Assembly (NCBI RefSeq): GCF_023715205.1
Contig: NZ_JAMBNR010000001.1
Span: 1 to 64,000, forward strand
Direction of reading: 5' to 3'
From: Mesobacillus maritimus
Lineage (GTDB): Bacteria > Bacillota > Bacilli > Bacillales > Cytobacillaceae
Length of the DNA: 64,000 bases
This document shows, one piece after another, positions 63,025 through 64,000 of the stretch. The notes under the pieces were generated by a model. That model was not told where the DNA came from. It did no database searches and was given only the letters and a program-made list of their open reading frames with translations. Positions within the stretch are counted from its first letter, which is position 1; each line of letters starts with the position of its first letter. Made by a program: the position numbers and the translations under genes.

Positions 63025-63059
63025 GAATAGAATCTTACTCTTATGGGAGTTGATAAAGA

Positions 63060-64000
63060 ATGGGAACAGGGATTGGAAACTGGCTGGTAAAACATAGTAA
63101 AGTTCGACCCGAGACTTTAGCACTTATTTACAATGATCGAAGGTTTACTTATGTTGAACTGAATGAAAGGGTTAATATGTTAGCAAATGCATTCCTACAA
63201 ATTGGCATAAGGAAAGGGGACCGAGTAAACGCCCTGTTATTAAATACAAATGAAATGATTGAGTCGATGTTTGCTTGTGCAAAGATTGGTGCCATACTTG
63301 TCCCGATTAATTTCCGGCTAAGTGTAGATGAAGTTCAATATATTGTAAACGACTCCCGAGCTTATCATTTTATCTATGACGGAAGAATGAAACCATTAAT
63401 AGATAAACTTAGGTTGATAGAAACAAGTATCCAAACCTTTATTCATGTAGGCAGTCAACCTCACCCAGAGGATGCTGTCTACGAGGAGTTACTAACGAAT
63501 GCTTCAATATCTGAGCTGGAGTTCGATGTTAAACTAGATGACGTCCATTTAATGATGTATACATCTGGTACAACAGGTAGGCCAAAGGGTGCGATGCTTA
63601 CTCACGGGAATACTCAGTGGAATGCGATTAATTCGATTCACAGTACCCCATTTGATCATACAGATATTACTTTGTCAGTAGCGCCATTATTTCACATTGG
63701 TGGGATGAGCGTTTTTACAACACCGTTATTGTATAAAGGTGGGACGGTCATTTTAGATGATGTATTTGACCCAGTTAGGATTATGCAAAAAATACATGAT
63801 GAGAAAATAACTTGTCTTTTCCTAGTACCTGCAATGTGGCAAGCGCTAATGAATGTTCCAAACTTTGAAAGTTATGATATCTCCTCGCTTAGGTTTGCTG
63901 TATCTGGAGGAGCTCCATGCCCAATAACAGTCATTGAGTTTTTTCAGTCTCGGAATATCCCTTTTTATGAAGGTTTTGGTTTAACCGAAACAGCTCCGTT
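63060..64000 (+). CDS. acyl-CoA synthetase (AMP-forming), partial at right window edge
   Basis: Open from ATG 63060 (GGGAG about 11 bases before) to the end of the window, about 313 residues with no stop. It begins GTGIGNWLVKHSKVRPETLA and contains RKGDRVNALLL, MMYTSGTTGRPKGAML, PLFHIGG and YEGFGLTET. It is paralogous to the ligase at 49963-51507. The C-terminal part with the catalytic Lys lies outside the window. It probably activates the acid that enters the atu-like route. Confidence 0.88.
   Translation, partial: MGTGIGNWLVKHSKVRPETLALIYNDRRFTYVELNERVNMLANAFLQIGIRKGDRVNALLLNTNEMIESMFACAKIGAILVPINFRLSVDEVQYIVNDSRAYHFIYDGRMKPLIDKLRLIETSIQTFIHVGSQPHPEDAVYEELLTNASISELEFDVKLDDVHLMMYTSGTTGRPKGAMLTHGNTQWNAINSIHSTPFDHTDITLSVAPLFHIGGMSVFTTPLLYKGGTVILDDVFDPVRIMQKIHDEKITCLFLVPAMWQALMNVPNFESYDISSLRFAVSGGAPCPITVIEFFQSRNIPFYEGFGLTETAP

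Noticed and set aside
1-64000. CRISPR arrays, tRNA/rRNA genes, prophage, insertion sequences, toxin-antitoxin pairs
   Set aside because: I read for spaced direct repeats, cloverleaf-type T-loops (GGTTCGAATCC), transposase and phage proteins and found none that could be supported.

Overview
The window is low-GC DNA from an aerobic, spore-forming Bacillaceae (Bacillus or Neobacillus type). The signs are strong purine-rich ribosome binding sites, frequent TTG and GTG starts, A/U-rich intrinsic terminators, and B. subtilis-like sets (yngJ-I-H-HB-G-F-E, mtnE/mtnU, PutP, YwaF, YhfC). Two mini-proteins that look like gamma-type spore proteins fit the same picture. There are no tRNA or rRNA genes, CRISPR arrays, insertion sequences or phage genes.

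Bases 1-25,700 are ordinary chromosome with a worn patch at the left end. A GNAT acetyltransferase remnant and a heavily frameshifted methyltransferase flank a ring-cleaving dioxygenase and an ABC-F ATPase. The ABC-F gene has a leader with a short ORF and two terminators, which looks like an antibiotic-sensing attenuator. Between these sits a thioredoxin-like gene, intact except for an in-frame TGA exactly at the first Cys of its CxxC motif. It is either a selenoprotein or a disrupted gene. Next come an HTH regulator with two identical operator cores and a YhfC protease, a CPT-like kinase, a HAD phosphatase, a class B PBP and a TatD nuclease. A lysine riboswitch precedes an NhaC-family transporter. 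VanW, a GntR/ABC operon, an ECF sigma factor, a metallophosphoesterase, YwaF and PutP complete this part.

Bases 25,900-64,000 are almost wholly acyl-CoA catabolism. (1) A TetR regulator and its two operators precede a complete leucine/isovalerate operon: dehydrogenase, CoA ligase, split 3-methylcrotonyl-CoA carboxylase, hydratase, HMG-CoA lyase and acetoacetate CoA-transferase. (2) A PAS-AAA-Fis sigma-54 activator is followed by three GGTGAA-N4-TTCACC sites, a -24/-12 promoter and a beta-oxidation operon ending in thiolase. (3) A second sigma-54 promoter drives a PaaG-like crotonase, a complete TRAP transporter and three CoA ligases. (4) mtnE and mtnU sit between clusters. (5) A CBS-PAS-PAS-AAA-HTH sigma-54 activator is divergent from a third -24/-12 promoter. 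That promoter drives a cluster resembling the Pseudomonas acyclic-terpene (atu) pathway: LiuC/AtuE-type hydratase, biotin carrier, AtuA split in two, two IVD/AtuD-type dehydrogenases, a carboxyltransferase, and a CoA ligase cut by the window end.

Read together, modules 1-5 form a plausible line. A TRAP system and CoA ligases take up and activate a (branched, possibly isoprenoid) acid. The atu-like module carboxylates the beta-methyl acyl-CoA. Beta-oxidation shortens it to 3-methylcrotonyl-CoA, which the leucine operon converts to acetyl-CoA and acetoacetate. The substrate is inferred; the gene families and the three sigma-54 promoters are read directly from the sequence.
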